Assembly (NCBI GenBank): GCA_902826065.1
Contig: CADEDM010000022.1
Span: 1 to 41,214 of the forward strand
DNA length: 41,214 nucleotides
Reading direction: 5' to 3'
From: an uncultured Acidobacteriota bacterium
Lineage (GTDB): Bacteria > Acidobacteriota > Vicinamibacteria > Vicinamibacterales > UBA2999
In this document: piece after piece, positions 32,592-41,214 of the stretch
How positions within the stretch are numbered: the stretch's first letter is position 1
Layout: every line of letters starts with the position of its first letter
Notes under the pieces: model-generated
What the model saw: only the letters and a program-made list of their open reading frames with translations
Database searches by the model: none
Told to the model about the DNA's origin: nothing
Program-made: the position numbers and the translations under genes

Positions 32592-33158
32592 TCAGTCGGC
32601 GGCGGCGCGCGGCGCGGCGGCCGTGGGCCGCCACCACACGAACACGCCGCTGATGGCCTGGACGACGAACGCGATCGACCCGACCAGATAGAGCGCCTTC
32701 ACGGCGGCGGGGAAGCCGCTCGCCGAGTGCAGCCGCCCGACGACGCGATGCACGGTGTCGAGAGCGGCTGGAGTGGGCAGCGTCTCGAAGAGCACGCGGC
32801 CGACGGCGGTGCCGGCCAGCAGCACGGTCATCGGCAGGGTCACGATGCCGCTCAGGTTGTGCACGTCGTAGGCGCACCGCCACCAGCCGCGCGAGAGGCG
32901 CAGCCGCAGGCGCTGCGGCGGCCACCACAGAAGGAGTCCGCTGCCCTGCAGACCCAGTGCGGCGGCCGACGCCGCGAACACGACCCAGCGGCCCACCACC
33001 CCGGCCCCCAGCGTCTCGTGGAACTCCGCCCAGGGCTCGGCCCACGGCGCTTCCAGCGCCACGACCAGGGGAATGCCGGTGACACCTGCGATGGCCAGGA
33101 CGATCGCGCTCGTGAGACCGAGCCACCGATGGATCTGCAGCAGGAGCGCGCGCGACAT
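32592..33158 (-). CDS. Short PepSY-associated-type membrane protein
   Basis: A 188-residue membrane protein with four hydrophobic helices. IHRWLGLTSAIVLAIAGVTG at the N-terminus, YDVHNLSGIVTLPMTVLLAG in the middle and LHSASGF near the end are the His-containing helix motifs of PepSY-associated transmembrane proteins (iron-uptake reductase-like). Family members are usually twice as long and carry periplasmic PepSY domains; these are absent here, so this is a minimal version with the possible haem-binding His only. The ATG at 33158 is picked because the conserved helix begins there; the longer frame lies over the M28 gene. It follows the M28 gene by 31 bases on the same strand and has its own CAGAAT box. 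Confidence 0.75.
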   Translation of the reverse strand: MSRALLLQIHRWLGLTSAIVLAIAGVTGIPLVVALEAPWAEPWAEFHETLGAGVVGRWVVFAASAAALGLQGSGLLLWWPPQRLRLRLSRGWWRCAYDVHNLSGIVTLPMTVLLAGTAVGRVLFETLPTPAALDTVHRVVGRLHSASGFPAAVKALYLVGSIAFVVQAISGVFVWWRPTAAAPRAAAD

Positions 33159-33167
33159 GTGGCCCCG

Positions 33168-33173
33168 ATTCTG
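33168..33173 (-). promoter_or_regulatory. -10-like box, leaderless type, for the PepSY-type gene
   Basis: CAGAAT on the minus strand, 9 bases before the ATG at 33158 and within the 31-base gap after the M28 stop. One mismatch to TAnnnT, so it is weak evidence. Confidence 0.25.
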
Positions 33174-33189
33174 CCACGCCGCCGAGCGT

Positions 33190-34803
33190 CTACGGCTGGC
33201 CCGTGAGGCGGGAGACCGACGCCAACGCCTCGTCGTACCAGCGGTGCCACGCGTCGAGCACCTCGGTCGGGGCCGCGGTGCGCCGCTCGGTGTCGGCGCG
33301 TGCCTGTCGCGCGGACTGCAACAGCGCGCGCAGCGGCGCGGCATCGCTGCCATCGGCCGCGGCCAGGAACATGGCGGTCGTGGCGACGGCCGTGGCCACG
33401 TGGCCGAGCGACGCGACACTCACCTTGTCGAGGGTGTCGAGGTTGGTGTGGTAGTAGCGATCGGTGAAGTGCCAGTTGAGCAGCGCCGGCACCCCCGCCT
33501 TCGTGAACGAGGTGTGATCGCTGCCACCTTCATAGGGGTTCGTGCGTACCACCCAGCCGGTGTCGCGCGCGTGACGCAGCGCGACGGCCAGGTGGAGGTC
33601 GTTCAGGAAGGTGCCCTTCACCAGGGCGCGATCGACCTCGCTGGCGCCCCACTCCGAGTGCGGATCCGATGGCCGCGCCCAGATCGCGGTCGGGTCGGGG
33701 CCTTTCTCGATCAGGAACGTCCCGCCGGTCTTCGCCGTGTCCTCGCCGGTCATGTCGAGCGACATCATCGCGACGACGTCCTTCACGCGCGCGGCGTCGG
33801 CGGCGATCCAGGCGTCGCTGACGCGGATCTCGTCGCCCCAGAGGAACGTGATCGTTCGCGCCGGCCGCGGCACGGCGCCGCTGCTGATGGCGCGGTGCAA
33901 GGCGATGGCAGCGGCCGCGAGGCTGCCGCACCCACTCGCGTTGTCGTTGGCGCCGGGCTCCTGGACGTGTGCGACGAGCACCACGCGCTCAGCGGGGCGC
34001 GTCGCGCCGGGAATCTCGGCGATGAGCGTGCGGACCGGACGGCGGTGGAACACCGTGTCGGCGTGGACGTGCACGCGCACCTCGCCGCCCGCGGCGAGGC
34101 GGGCGCGCAGGGCACGCGTGGCCCGCGGCGTCGCCTTGAAGCCGAACGACGGCGTCTCCGCCACGTAGGGAATGCCACCCCACTGCAGGACGTCGGGCGT
34201 CTCGGCCGGTCGCGTGTAGCCGGCGATGTCGGTCGAGATCACGCCGGCCGCGCCACGCGCCTTGACGGCCTGTGTCCACACCGCGGCAATCGCGCCGTCG
34301 GCCAGCACCACGGCCCCCTTCACGTCGCGGCCCTGGTAGTGGCTGGCCGCCGTGCCGTCGCCGACGTCGATCAGCCGCGCCGTCGTTCCGCCGGCCGGCG
34401 TCGGCCACGAGTTGATGGCCAGCGGCACGCGGTCCTGCGCTTTCGACAGCACGATCGTGCCGTCCGGACCATCGAGGCGCAACACCGCGTCGCGCATCTC
34501 CCAGCCCTGGCTGTTCGACGGAATCGTGTCGTAGCGCGTCTCCAGGCCTGCGGCCGTCAGGCGCTGTTCGATCCACGTCAGCGACTGGTCGAAGGCCGGA
34601 TTCCCGGCGATGCGCCAGAGGGGGGCGATCTGCGTGACGAGCTGCAGGGCGGCGTCGCGATCGACGCTTGGCACGACGGCGCGATAGATCGCCTCGGCCC
34701 GCGGGGGCAGCGTCCGATCGAGCGGCGGCAGATGCGGCGCCACGTTCTGCGCAGCGAGGCCCGCCGTCGCGGCCATCAGCAGAACGGGGGGGAGGAATCG
34801 CAT
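33190..34803 (-). CDS. Exported M28-family metallopeptidase
   Basis: A 537-residue zinc exopeptidase with a signal peptide (about 1-19) and a PA-like insert (about 100-220, ending in a GGIPYV stretch). Zinc-site residues can be placed: H279 (AHVQEPG), D287 in GANDNASG, E325 (LWGDEI), D350 (MSLDMTGED) and H430 (EGGSDHTSF). In place of the family's usual Glu-Glu pair, whose first Glu is the general base, it has D324-E325. Expected role: removal of N-terminal amino acids or dipeptides from peptides in the periplasm. Its ATG faces the divergent amidase gene across 40 bases, with a TATCAT box 6 bases upstream. Confidence 0.87.
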   Translation of the reverse strand: MRFLPPVLLMAATAGLAAQNVAPHLPPLDRTLPPRAEAIYRAVVPSVDRDAALQLVTQIAPLWRIAGNPAFDQSLTWIEQRLTAAGLETRYDTIPSNSQGWEMRDAVLRLDGPDGTIVLSKAQDRVPLAINSWPTPAGGTTARLIDVGDGTAASHYQGRDVKGAVVLADGAIAAVWTQAVKARGAAGVISTDIAGYTRPAETPDVLQWGGIPYVAETPSFGFKATPRATRALRARLAAGGEVRVHVHADTVFHRRPVRTLIAEIPGATRPAERVVLVAHVQEPGANDNASGCGSLAAAAIALHRAISSGAVPRPARTITFLWGDEIRVSDAWIAADAARVKDVVAMMSLDMTGEDTAKTGGTFLIEKGPDPTAIWARPSDPHSEWGASEVDRALVKGTFLNDLHLAVALRHARDTGWVVRTNPYEGGSDHTSFTKAGVPALLNWHFTDRYYHTNLDTLDKVSVASLGHVATAVATTAMFLAAADGSDAAPLRALLQSARQARADTERRTAAPTEVLDAWHRWYDEALASVSRLTGQP

Positions 34804-34809
34804 CCCGCG

Positions 34810-34815
34810 ATGATA
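34810..34815 (-). promoter_or_regulatory. -10-like box, leaderless type, for the M28 peptidase gene
   Basis: TATCAT on the minus strand, 6 bases before the ATG at 34803. A transcript starting about 7 bases downstream would begin at the ATG. Confidence 0.5.
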
Positions 34816-34827
34816 AGTCCTGCGGCC

Positions 34828-34833
34828 TATAAT
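34828..34833 (+). promoter_or_regulatory. Consensus -10 box, leaderless type, for the amidase gene
   Basis: A perfect TATAAT on the plus strand, 7 bases before GTG 34841 and 10 before ATG 34844. It lies 12 bases from the oppositely directed TATCAT box of the M28 gene. No -35 consensus is seen. Confidence 0.55.
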
Positions 34834-34843
34834 CGCCGCCGTG

Positions 34844-36604
34844 ATGCACAGCGACGACACGCGACGACGGTTCCTCGCGCACTTCGCGGGGGCGGGACTT
34901 GGGAGCACGCTGGCACCCGGCGTGGTGTGGGCGCGGCTGCAGGACGCCGGCGCCGATCGCGTCACGCTGGCGATGGTGACCGACGCGCTGCGGCTGTCGG
35001 GCATCGAGCTCAGCGAAGACGATCGCCAGGCCCTCGTCGACGGCGCCAATACCAGCCTCGATCGGCTCGAAGAACTGCGCGCCGTGCACATCCCGAACGA
35101 TGTCTCGCCGCCGTTCCATTTCAGCCCGGTCGTGCCCGGCGTCACCGTCGACCGCGTGCGCCAGCCGTGGGTGCTGAGCAAGGCGCCGGCGGTGAAGCGG
35201 CCGGCGAGTCTCGAGGCGGTGGCGTTCTGGCCGCTGCGACACCTGGCCGAGCTGGTGCGCACGAAGCAGGTGACGTCGACCGAGCTCACCGAGATGTACC
35301 TGGCGCGACTGCACAAGCAGCAGCCGTCGCTCAACCACGTGGTCACCTTCCTCGACGAGCACGGCCGCGCCGAGGCCGCGCGCGCCGACCGCGAGATCGC
35401 GGCCGGGAAGTACAAAGGGCCGCTGCACGGGATTCCGTGGGGGTGCAAGGACATCATCACGGTGAAGGGCTTCAAGACCACGTGGGGCTCGCAGGCCTTC
35501 GTCGATCAAGCGCTCGACTACGACGCGTCGATCGTCGAGATGCTGCGCGAGGCCGGCGCGGTGCTGATCGCCAAGTTGAGTACGGGAGAACTCGCCGGCG
35601 GCGACAACTGGTTCGGCGGCCAGACCAAGAGCCCGTGGGATCCGGCGCAGGGCTCGAGCGGGTCGTCGGCTGGCCCGGCCTCGGCCACGGCGGCCGGCGG
35701 CGTGGCCTTCGCGATCGGCAGTGAGACCAGCGGCTCGATCCTCAGCCCGGCCGGACGCTGTGGTGTCGTCGGCCTGCGGCCGACCTTCGGCCGCGTCAGC
35801 CGCCACGGCGCCATGGCGCTGTCGTGGACGCAGGATCGGCTGGGGCCGTTCTGCCGCTACGCCGAGGACTGCGCCATCGTCATGCAGGCGATCGCGAAGC
35901 CCGACGGGCGCGACATGAGCGTCAGCGACCTGCCGTTCAACTGGAACGCCGGGCTCGACGTCCGCTCGCTGAAGGTCGGCCTGCTCCAGGCGTCGTTCGA
36001 CGAGCTCACCGAAGTGGCCGCGAAGGCGAACGCCGCGGCGGCCGTCGAGACGCTGAAGAGCCTGGGCGTGAAAGAGTTCCTGCCCATCGACGTGCCCGAC
36101 TTCCAGCTCGACGTCAGCGCCATCGGCGTCGAGTCGGCGGCGTTCTTCGACGAGCACCAGCGCGCCGGGCGCATGGCCAGGGTGTCGCGCAACCGCGGAC
36201 GTCCGCAGGGCCGGCTGGTGTCGGCGGTGGACTTCATCCAGGCCCAGCGCGCCCGCATGATGATGATGGAAGCGCTGGCGAAAGCCACGGCGCACGTCGA
36301 TGTCTACGTCGTGGCGTCGAACAGCATCGGCCGCGGCGGCCCGGGCGGCCCGCCGCCGCCGCGCGCGCCGGGCACGCCGCGTCCGCCGCGCCAGCCGCAG
36401 CCGCCTGGCCAGCGCCACTTTCAGATGGCGAACCTGGCGTGCTATCCGGCGGTGAACGTGCCGAACGGCTTCGCCGACGGCGGCACGCCCACGAGCATCG
36501 TCTTCTACGGCCCGCCGTACCGCGAGCTGCCGATCCTGGCGCTGGCGCGCGCCTACCAGGACAAGGCGCGCTGGCACGAGCGGACGCCGCCGAACCTGAC
36601 ATGA
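34844..36604 (+). CDS. Exported amidase-signature family hydrolase
   Basis: A 586-residue amidase. The Ser-cisSer-Lys triad is visible: K202 (GCKDII), S274 in GSSAGPAS and S298 in SETSGSILSPAG; the 24-residue spacing of the two serines matches other family members. The N-terminus has an RRRFLAHF twin-arginine-like signal ending about residue 30, and about 90 further residues precede the catalytic domain. A Pro/Gly-rich low-complexity insert (GRGGPGGPPPPRAPGTPRPP, about residues 500-530) interrupts the C-terminal region. The family hydrolyses amides, including amino-acid and aryl amides; the substrate is unknown. GTG 34841 is an alternative start one codon upstream. Its stop overlaps the next ATG (ATGA). 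Confidence 0.88.
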   Translation: MHSDDTRRRFLAHFAGAGLGSTLAPGVVWARLQDAGADRVTLAMVTDALRLSGIELSEDDRQALVDGANTSLDRLEELRAVHIPNDVSPPFHFSPVVPGVTVDRVRQPWVLSKAPAVKRPASLEAVAFWPLRHLAELVRTKQVTSTELTEMYLARLHKQQPSLNHVVTFLDEHGRAEAARADREIAAGKYKGPLHGIPWGCKDIITVKGFKTTWGSQAFVDQALDYDASIVEMLREAGAVLIAKLSTGELAGGDNWFGGQTKSPWDPAQGSSGSSAGPASATAAGGVAFAIGSETSGSILSPAGRCGVVGLRPTFGRVSRHGAMALSWTQDRLGPFCRYAEDCAIVMQAIAKPDGRDMSVSDLPFNWNAGLDVRSLKVGLLQASFDELTEVAAKANAAAAVETLKSLGVKEFLPIDVPDFQLDVSAIGVESAAFFDEHQRAGRMARVSRNRGRPQGRLVSAVDFIQAQRARMMMMEALAKATAHVDVYVVASNSIGRGGPGGPPPPRAPGTPRPPRQPQPPGQRHFQMANLACYPAVNVPNGFADGGTPTSIVFYGPPYRELPILALARAYQDKARWHERTPPNLT

Positions 36605-37086
36605 GCGCGGGCGCAACGCCGGCCGTGCATGCGTTGCGCAAGCACGGCCTGGCGTTCACCGAGCACGAGTACCGCTACGAGTTGAAGGGCGGCACGCGGG
36701 TGTCGGCGCGCGAGCTGGGCGTCGACGAGCACCACGTCGTGAAGACGCTGGTGATGGAGGACGACACCAGGGCGCCGCTCATCATCCTGATGCACGGCGA
36801 TCGCGAGGTCTCGACCAAGGCGCTGGCGCGGCAGATCGGCGTGAAGACCGTGAAGCCCTGCGCGCCCGAGGTCGCCGAGCGGCACACCGGTTATCAGGTG
36901 GGCGGCACCTCGCCGTTCGGCACGCGCAAGCCGTTGCCGATCTACGTCGAGCGATCGATCCTCGGGATCGACCGGATCTATCTGAACGGCGGACGCCGCG
37001 GGTTCCTCGTGTCGCTCGATCCGCGGGCCGCGGCAACAGCGCTCGACGCCACCCCCGTCGATGTGGCGATCGCGCCGGAGGGCTAG
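36601..37086 (+). CDS. ybaK: YbaK/EbsC-family Cys-tRNA deacylase
   Basis: A 161-residue YbaK-type editing protein, which removes misacylated Cys from tRNA(Pro) in trans. The sequence matches the family: VHALRKHGLAFTEHEYRY at the start, HHVVKTLVMEDD, GDREVSTKALARQIGVKTVKPC (the KALA lysine region), HTGYQVGGTSPFGTRK (the conserved GGxSPFG loop) and YLNGGRRGFLVSLDP. The substrate-gripping lysine and the GGTSPFG loop are intact, so it should be active. The start overlaps the amidase stop by four bases, so it is likely translated from the same mRNA. The symbol is given by family; the aminoacyl specificity is from family knowledge. Confidence 0.9.
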   Translation: MSAGATPAVHALRKHGLAFTEHEYRYELKGGTRVSARELGVDEHHVVKTLVMEDDTRAPLIILMHGDREVSTKALARQIGVKTVKPCAPEVAERHTGYQVGGTSPFGTRKPLPIYVERSILGIDRIYLNGGRRGFLVSLDPRAAATALDATPVDVAIAPEG

Positions 37087-37115
37087 ACCACTCCAGCTGT
37101 TCCGGTCCGGCGCGC

Positions 37116-37790
37116 CTACTGCGGCAGCCGTCGCATCACGACCGAGACCTGCGCCGTTGTCGGGCTGAACGAGGTGTTGCACAGCGTGAAGGGCATGTAG
37201 CCGTCGCGGGACACGATCGACGGCATGCCATAGAAGCTGGTGGGGCTCGGCGGCACGACGATCGGCACGTAGATGTCGCCGACGCGTGCGTCCGCCCAGG
37301 GCACCTGCTCGGCCAGACAGCCACGGGCCGGGAACGCGGTGCCGTAGGTGAAGGTCCCACTCGCCAGCAGCTTCAGGCCGCTATGGGGCGCAGTCCGCAT
37401 CTCGCCGGCCGCCGCGCCGTTGAAGGCGAATGTGCCAGCCCGGCCTGTCGTGTCCTGCCATTGCCCGTTGAGCGTCGCGAGCGAGATGGTGGCGCTCGTG
37501 TGCACCGCCGAACCGCCGGGGCTCACCGTGGTCAGCGACATCCCGATGGTGCCGTTGGGATTCTGGAACGCGACGCCCGTGACGCCGGCCTGGTTCGCGG
37601 CGCCGCACAAGTCGTCCACGCCTTCCACGCGGAATGTGGCGCCCGTCTGGACGATCGTCACGGTGACGACGTTGCAGTAGCGCTGCAGCTGCCAGCGGAA
37701 CGGGCCCAGCACCTGGGCGTGCGCATCGGAAGACGCAAGGGCAGCGACGGCGAACGAGACGACGGCGATCAGACGGCGGACGTACGACAT
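37116..37790 (-). CDS. Exported protein of unknown function
   Basis: A 224-residue secreted protein with a signal peptide (about 1-25, ending AHAQ). The mature part is rich in Thr, Gly and hydrophobic residues, with beta-type segments (NVVTVTIVQTGATFRVEG, AVHTSATISLATLNGQWQDTTGRAG) and four cysteines (C39, C62, and two near the C-terminus), possibly forming disulfides. No family is recognised. A TACCAT box and an AGGAG ribosome-binding site lie upstream, so it should be a single-gene unit. It converges on ybaK (29 bases between stops), and nothing in the context indicates a role. Confidence 0.6.
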   Translation of the reverse strand: MSYVRRLIAVVSFAVAALASSDAHAQVLGPFRWQLQRYCNVVTVTIVQTGATFRVEGVDDLCGAANQAGVTGVAFQNPNGTIGMSLTTVSPGGSAVHTSATISLATLNGQWQDTTGRAGTFAFNGAAAGEMRTAPHSGLKLLASGTFTYGTAFPARGCLAEQVPWADARVGDIYVPIVVPPSPTSFYGMPSIVSRDGYMPFTLCNTSFSPTTAQVSVVMRRLPQ

Positions 37791-37810
37791 GGGGCGGCTC
37801 CTGTCGCGCC

Positions 37811-37816
37811 ATGGTA
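37811..37816 (-). promoter_or_regulatory. -10-like box for the exported unknown protein
   Basis: TACCAT on the minus strand, 20 bases before the ATG at 37790, with AGGAG between them. This is a short conventional leader like that of the amidohydrolase gene. Confidence 0.35.
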
Positions 37817-37848
37817 GTCCACGCCTCTGACGCCGGCGCCGGTGCGCG

Positions 37849-38313
37849 CTAGATCCCGAGGTCCTTGCGCAGCTTCGCGACGTGGCCGGTGGCCTTCACG
37901 CCGTAGGCCGCGTAGGCGAGCTTGCCCTTCTCGTCGACGACGAACGTCGAGCGGATCACACCCGTGACGGTCTTCCCGTAGAGCTGCTTCTCGCCGTAGG
38001 CGCTCCACGCCTTGAGCACCGTCTTGGCTGGATCGGAGAGCAGCGTGATGGTGAGCGAGTCACGCTCGCGGAACTTCGCCAGCTTCTCCGGTGGGTCGGG
38101 CGAGATGCCCAGCACCTCGAAGCCCCTGGCGTGCAGCGCATCGAGCGAGTCCGAGAAGTCGCACGCCTGCTTGGTGCAGCCCGGCGTCATCGCCGCCGGG
38201 TAGAAGTAGACGATCGTCTTCTTGCCGCGCAGCTTCGACAAGGTCACCTTGCCGCCGCGGTCATCGGGCAGCGTGAAGTCGGGAGCGGTATCGCCAGCGG
38301 TCAGTCGGGCCAC
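37849..38313 (-). CDS. bcp: Peroxiredoxin, thiol peroxidase of the BCP/PrxQ type
   Basis: A 154-residue thiol-dependent peroxidase that reduces hydrogen peroxide and organic peroxides with electrons from thioredoxin. The active site is PAAMTPGCTKQACDF, where C46 is the peroxidatic cysteine and C51, five residues later, is the resolving cysteine of the atypical two-Cys BCP type. GDTAPDFTLPDDRGG at the N-terminus and STFVVDEKGKL near the C-terminus also match. The start is a GTG at 38313 with GAGG 5 bases upstream. It lies 18 bases after the glnS stop on the same strand and has no clear promoter of its own, so it is probably co-transcribed with glnS. Confidence 0.93.
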   Translation of the reverse strand: MARLTAGDTAPDFTLPDDRGGKVTLSKLRGKKTIVYFYPAAMTPGCTKQACDFSDSLDALHARGFEVLGISPDPPEKLAKFRERDSLTITLLSDPAKTVLKAWSAYGEKQLYGKTVTGVIRSTFVVDEKGKLAYAAYGVKATGHVAKLRKDLGI

Positions 38314-38331
38314 GTCGCCTCGTTTTCTCGC

Positions 38332-40044
<1,713 letters not shown>

Positions 40045-40053
40045 GACCTGACC

Positions 40054-40059
40054 AGTCTA
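40054..40059 (-). promoter_or_regulatory. -10-like box, leaderless type, for glnS-bcp
   Basis: TAGACT on the minus strand, 9 bases before the glnS ATG at 40044. No -35 recognised. Confidence 0.35.
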
Positions 40060-40114
40060 CCGTCTCAGCGTTGACCCGCCCTAGTCCCCAGCCCCGCGCC
40101 TTGGAGCTGCCGCG

Positions 40115-40915
40115 TCACTTCGCGCACGGGGGGCCCGACAGCGTTGCCAGCACGATGAGAGGATTGCGGCCGCGGCGGGTGAAGCCGTAGTCGGTGCCGC
40201 GCGGCACCACGGCGAAGCTGCCCGCGGCCACCTGCACGTCGCGCCCGTCCAGACGCAGCGTGCCATCGCCGCCCACCACGTAGAGCATCAGCTCGGCGGC
40301 GTCGTGCTTGCGCCCCTGCCACGGATCACGCACCTGCCACAGCCACGACTGCGCGCTGGCGCTGCAGCCGACGAGCGACTCCTTCTGGGGCTCCTTGCTC
40401 GAGATGAAATTGCGTTCGATGTAGTCGAGGAGCGACACCGTCGACGCCTTGCCGGCGGGCAGGTCCGGGACGTATTCCGGCGCTGACGGCTTCGCCGGCT
40501 CGGGCGGTGGCGCCGGTGCCGGCGGCGGCGCCGGTGCCGCGGTGAGGGTGGCATCGGCAAGCGGAGCGGCGGTGCCGGCCCGCCACGTCACTTCCTTCTC
40601 GAAGGGCACGTAGCCCTCCTTGTCGAAGCGCAGGCGATACGTGCCCGGGCGGATGCCGAGCAGCCGCACCTGTCCGGCCGACGTCGTCGTGCCCTCCCGA
40701 TCGAGCGGACCCTTGGCGGTGACCCTGACATCGGCGAGGCCGCCGCCGGACGCATCGGTCACGCTGACCGTGAGCGTCGTCGTCGCTGGCGCCGCAGCAC
40801 GCGGGCGCGGTTTCGCAGTGGCCGGCGGCGGTTGCGGTGTGGCCGGAGCCGGCGTCTGCGCCGCGGCACCGGCCGCGAGTCCCAGCACGAGTGTCGCGGC
40901 AGGAAGAAGTCTCAT
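40115..40915 (-). CDS. Exported carboxypeptidase-regulatory-like/cupin fusion protein
   Basis: A 266-residue exported protein (signal peptide about 1-19). It has an Ala/Pro-rich stretch, a CarboxypepD_reg-like sandwich (about 46-125, TLTVSVTDASGGGLADVRVTAKGP...RPGTYRLRFDKEGYVPFEKEV), a proline-rich linker (APAPPPAPAPPPEPAKP), and then a C-terminal cupin-2 domain (about 195-262, ELMLYVVGGDGTLRLDG...GSFAVVPRGTDYGFTRRG). The cupin lacks the usual His-x-His metal ligands of motif 1, so it is likely a non-metal sensing or binding domain. The pair of domains suggests an envelope ligand-binding protein. TAGGAT sits 6 bases before the ATG. The family is not otherwise recognised. Confidence 0.8.
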   Translation of the reverse strand: MRLLPAATLVLGLAAGAAAQTPAPATPQPPPATAKPRPRAAAPATTTLTVSVTDASGGGLADVRVTAKGPLDREGTTTSAGQVRLLGIRPGTYRLRFDKEGYVPFEKEVTWRAGTAAPLADATLTAAPAPPPAPAPPPEPAKPSAPEYVPDLPAGKASTVSLLDYIERNFISSKEPQKESLVGCSASAQSWLWQVRDPWQGRKHDAAELMLYVVGGDGTLRLDGRDVQVAAGSFAVVPRGTDYGFTRRGRNPLIVLATLSGPPCAK

Positions 40916-40921
40916 ACCGTC

Positions 40922-40927
40922 ATCCTA
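40922..40927 (-). promoter_or_regulatory. -10-like box, leaderless type, for the cupin-fusion gene
   Basis: TAGGAT on the minus strand, 6 bases before the ATG at 40915. The remaining 142 bases to the remnant at 41070 hold no gene that I can see, only an 8-bp inverted repeat (41042-41059). Confidence 0.4.
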
Positions 40928-41069
40928 CCCACCATCGCGGCGGCCGCGCCACTCCCGCGTCCTGACCGCCGGGGACGCCACGGCCGACACGCGATGCCGG
41001 GGCGGTCGCTGAGTGCGGACGAGGTCGATCCAGCTCATCCCCCGCGCTGCTCAGCGCGGCAGCGCCGAA

Positions 41070-41138
41070 TCAGCGCGGTCGCACCCGGGCCTTCAGTTCG
41101 TCGAGCCAGTTGACGGTCACGCGGATGATCGACGTCAC
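41070..41138 (-). pseudogene. Possible C-terminal remnant of a PD40/WD40-type protein
   Basis: The minus frame 41138 to 41070 encodes VTSIIRVTVNWLDELKARV and a few more residues before a stop. From memory, this resembles the conserved tail (ITVVxNWxxELK) of the WD40-like propeller parts of Ser/Thr kinase-type proteins of Acidobacteriota. Nothing recognisable precedes it in frame: the same frame has a stop at 41160. It may be the end of a decayed gene. The match is a recollection and is short. Confidence 0.3.
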
Positions 41139-41159
41139 CGCAACGCCCCGATTTTGACC

Positions 41160-41214
41160 TCAGTACTTCCAGCTCGTGAGATCCGCGCCCTTGGGCGCGG
41201 TCTTCGCCATCCGC
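41160..41214 (-). CDS. C-terminal end of a gene entering from beyond the window
   Basis: The last 17 codons and the stop of a minus-strand frame open to the window edge, reading RMAKTAPKGADLTSWKY. The composition is protein-like, but the piece is too short to identify. It shares its frame with the remnant just downstream, 29 codons beyond the stop. Confidence 0.35.
   Translation of the reverse strand, partial: RMAKTAPKGADLTSWKY

Noticed and set aside
33073..35724. 883-residue open frame on the plus strand
   Set aside because: Antisense to the M28 peptidase gene and out of frame with the amidase gene; no motifs.
41183..41200. 8-bp inverted repeat with 2-base loop as terminator
   Set aside because: It falls inside the codons of the gene end at the window edge and the loop is too small for a stable hairpin.

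Overview
The window is about 70% GC by eye and packed with genes on both strands. It looks like a chromosomal segment of an Acidobacteriota, most likely a Vicinamibacteria (Luteitalea-like) relative. The pointers are two large FtsX/MacB-type orphan permeases of the kind that is expanded in Acidobacteria, a TonB-dependent receptor with an N-terminal carboxypeptidase-regulatory-like domain, and a high proportion of exported hydrolases and exported proteins of unknown function. This assignment rests on gene content and is inference. I saw no rRNA, tRNA, CRISPR array, insertion sequence or prophage gene.

Layout. (1) Positions 1-5358, plus strand: a tightly packed six-gene run with short gaps or ATGA overlaps. 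It holds the 3' part of a CNT nucleoside transporter, a sodium:solute symporter, a NeuD/PglD-like acyltransferase, a short glycosyltransferase-like protein, a class V aminotransferase and a cupin. (2) Positions 5362-14994, minus strand: an exported amidohydrolase followed by a TonB-dependent receptor; a UbiA-like membrane protein; an exported DUF1028 protein; and a tandem pair of large exported proteins of unknown function. (3) Positions 15270-18165, plus strand: an exported NHL-type beta-propeller and a GT-C-like membrane protein. (4) Positions 18175-23715, minus strand: a translationally overlapping trio of M1 aminopeptidase, D15/BamA-like outer-membrane barrel and an exported protein with kinase-like motifs. 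(5) Positions 23775-32587: two orphan permeases flanking a small signal-bearing protein, a site-2-protease-like M50 protein, a zinc-ribbon membrane protein and a class I/II aminotransferase. (6) Positions 32592-40915: a small PepSY-type membrane protein, an M28 peptidase, a divergent amidase-ybaK pair, an exported unknown, bcp and glnS in one unit, and an exported cupin fusion. The last 300 bases hold only the C-terminal ends of a gene entering from outside and what looks like a gene remnant.

How the genes fit together. Much of the window serves the cell envelope and scavenging: outer-membrane import (TonB receptor), exported hydrolases (amidohydrolase, M1, M28, amidase) and uptake (CNT, symporter). 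The least explained units are the M1/barrel/kinase-like operon and the tandem exported pair at 10958-14994.

Regulation. At least nine start codons sit 6-10 bases downstream of a -10-like hexamer (TAnnnT or near variants) with little or no room for a Shine-Dalgarno leader. This suggests that leaderless or near-leaderless transcription is common here. A further promoter-like box lies inside the loop of a perfect 16-bp inverted repeat that covers the DUF1028 start codon.
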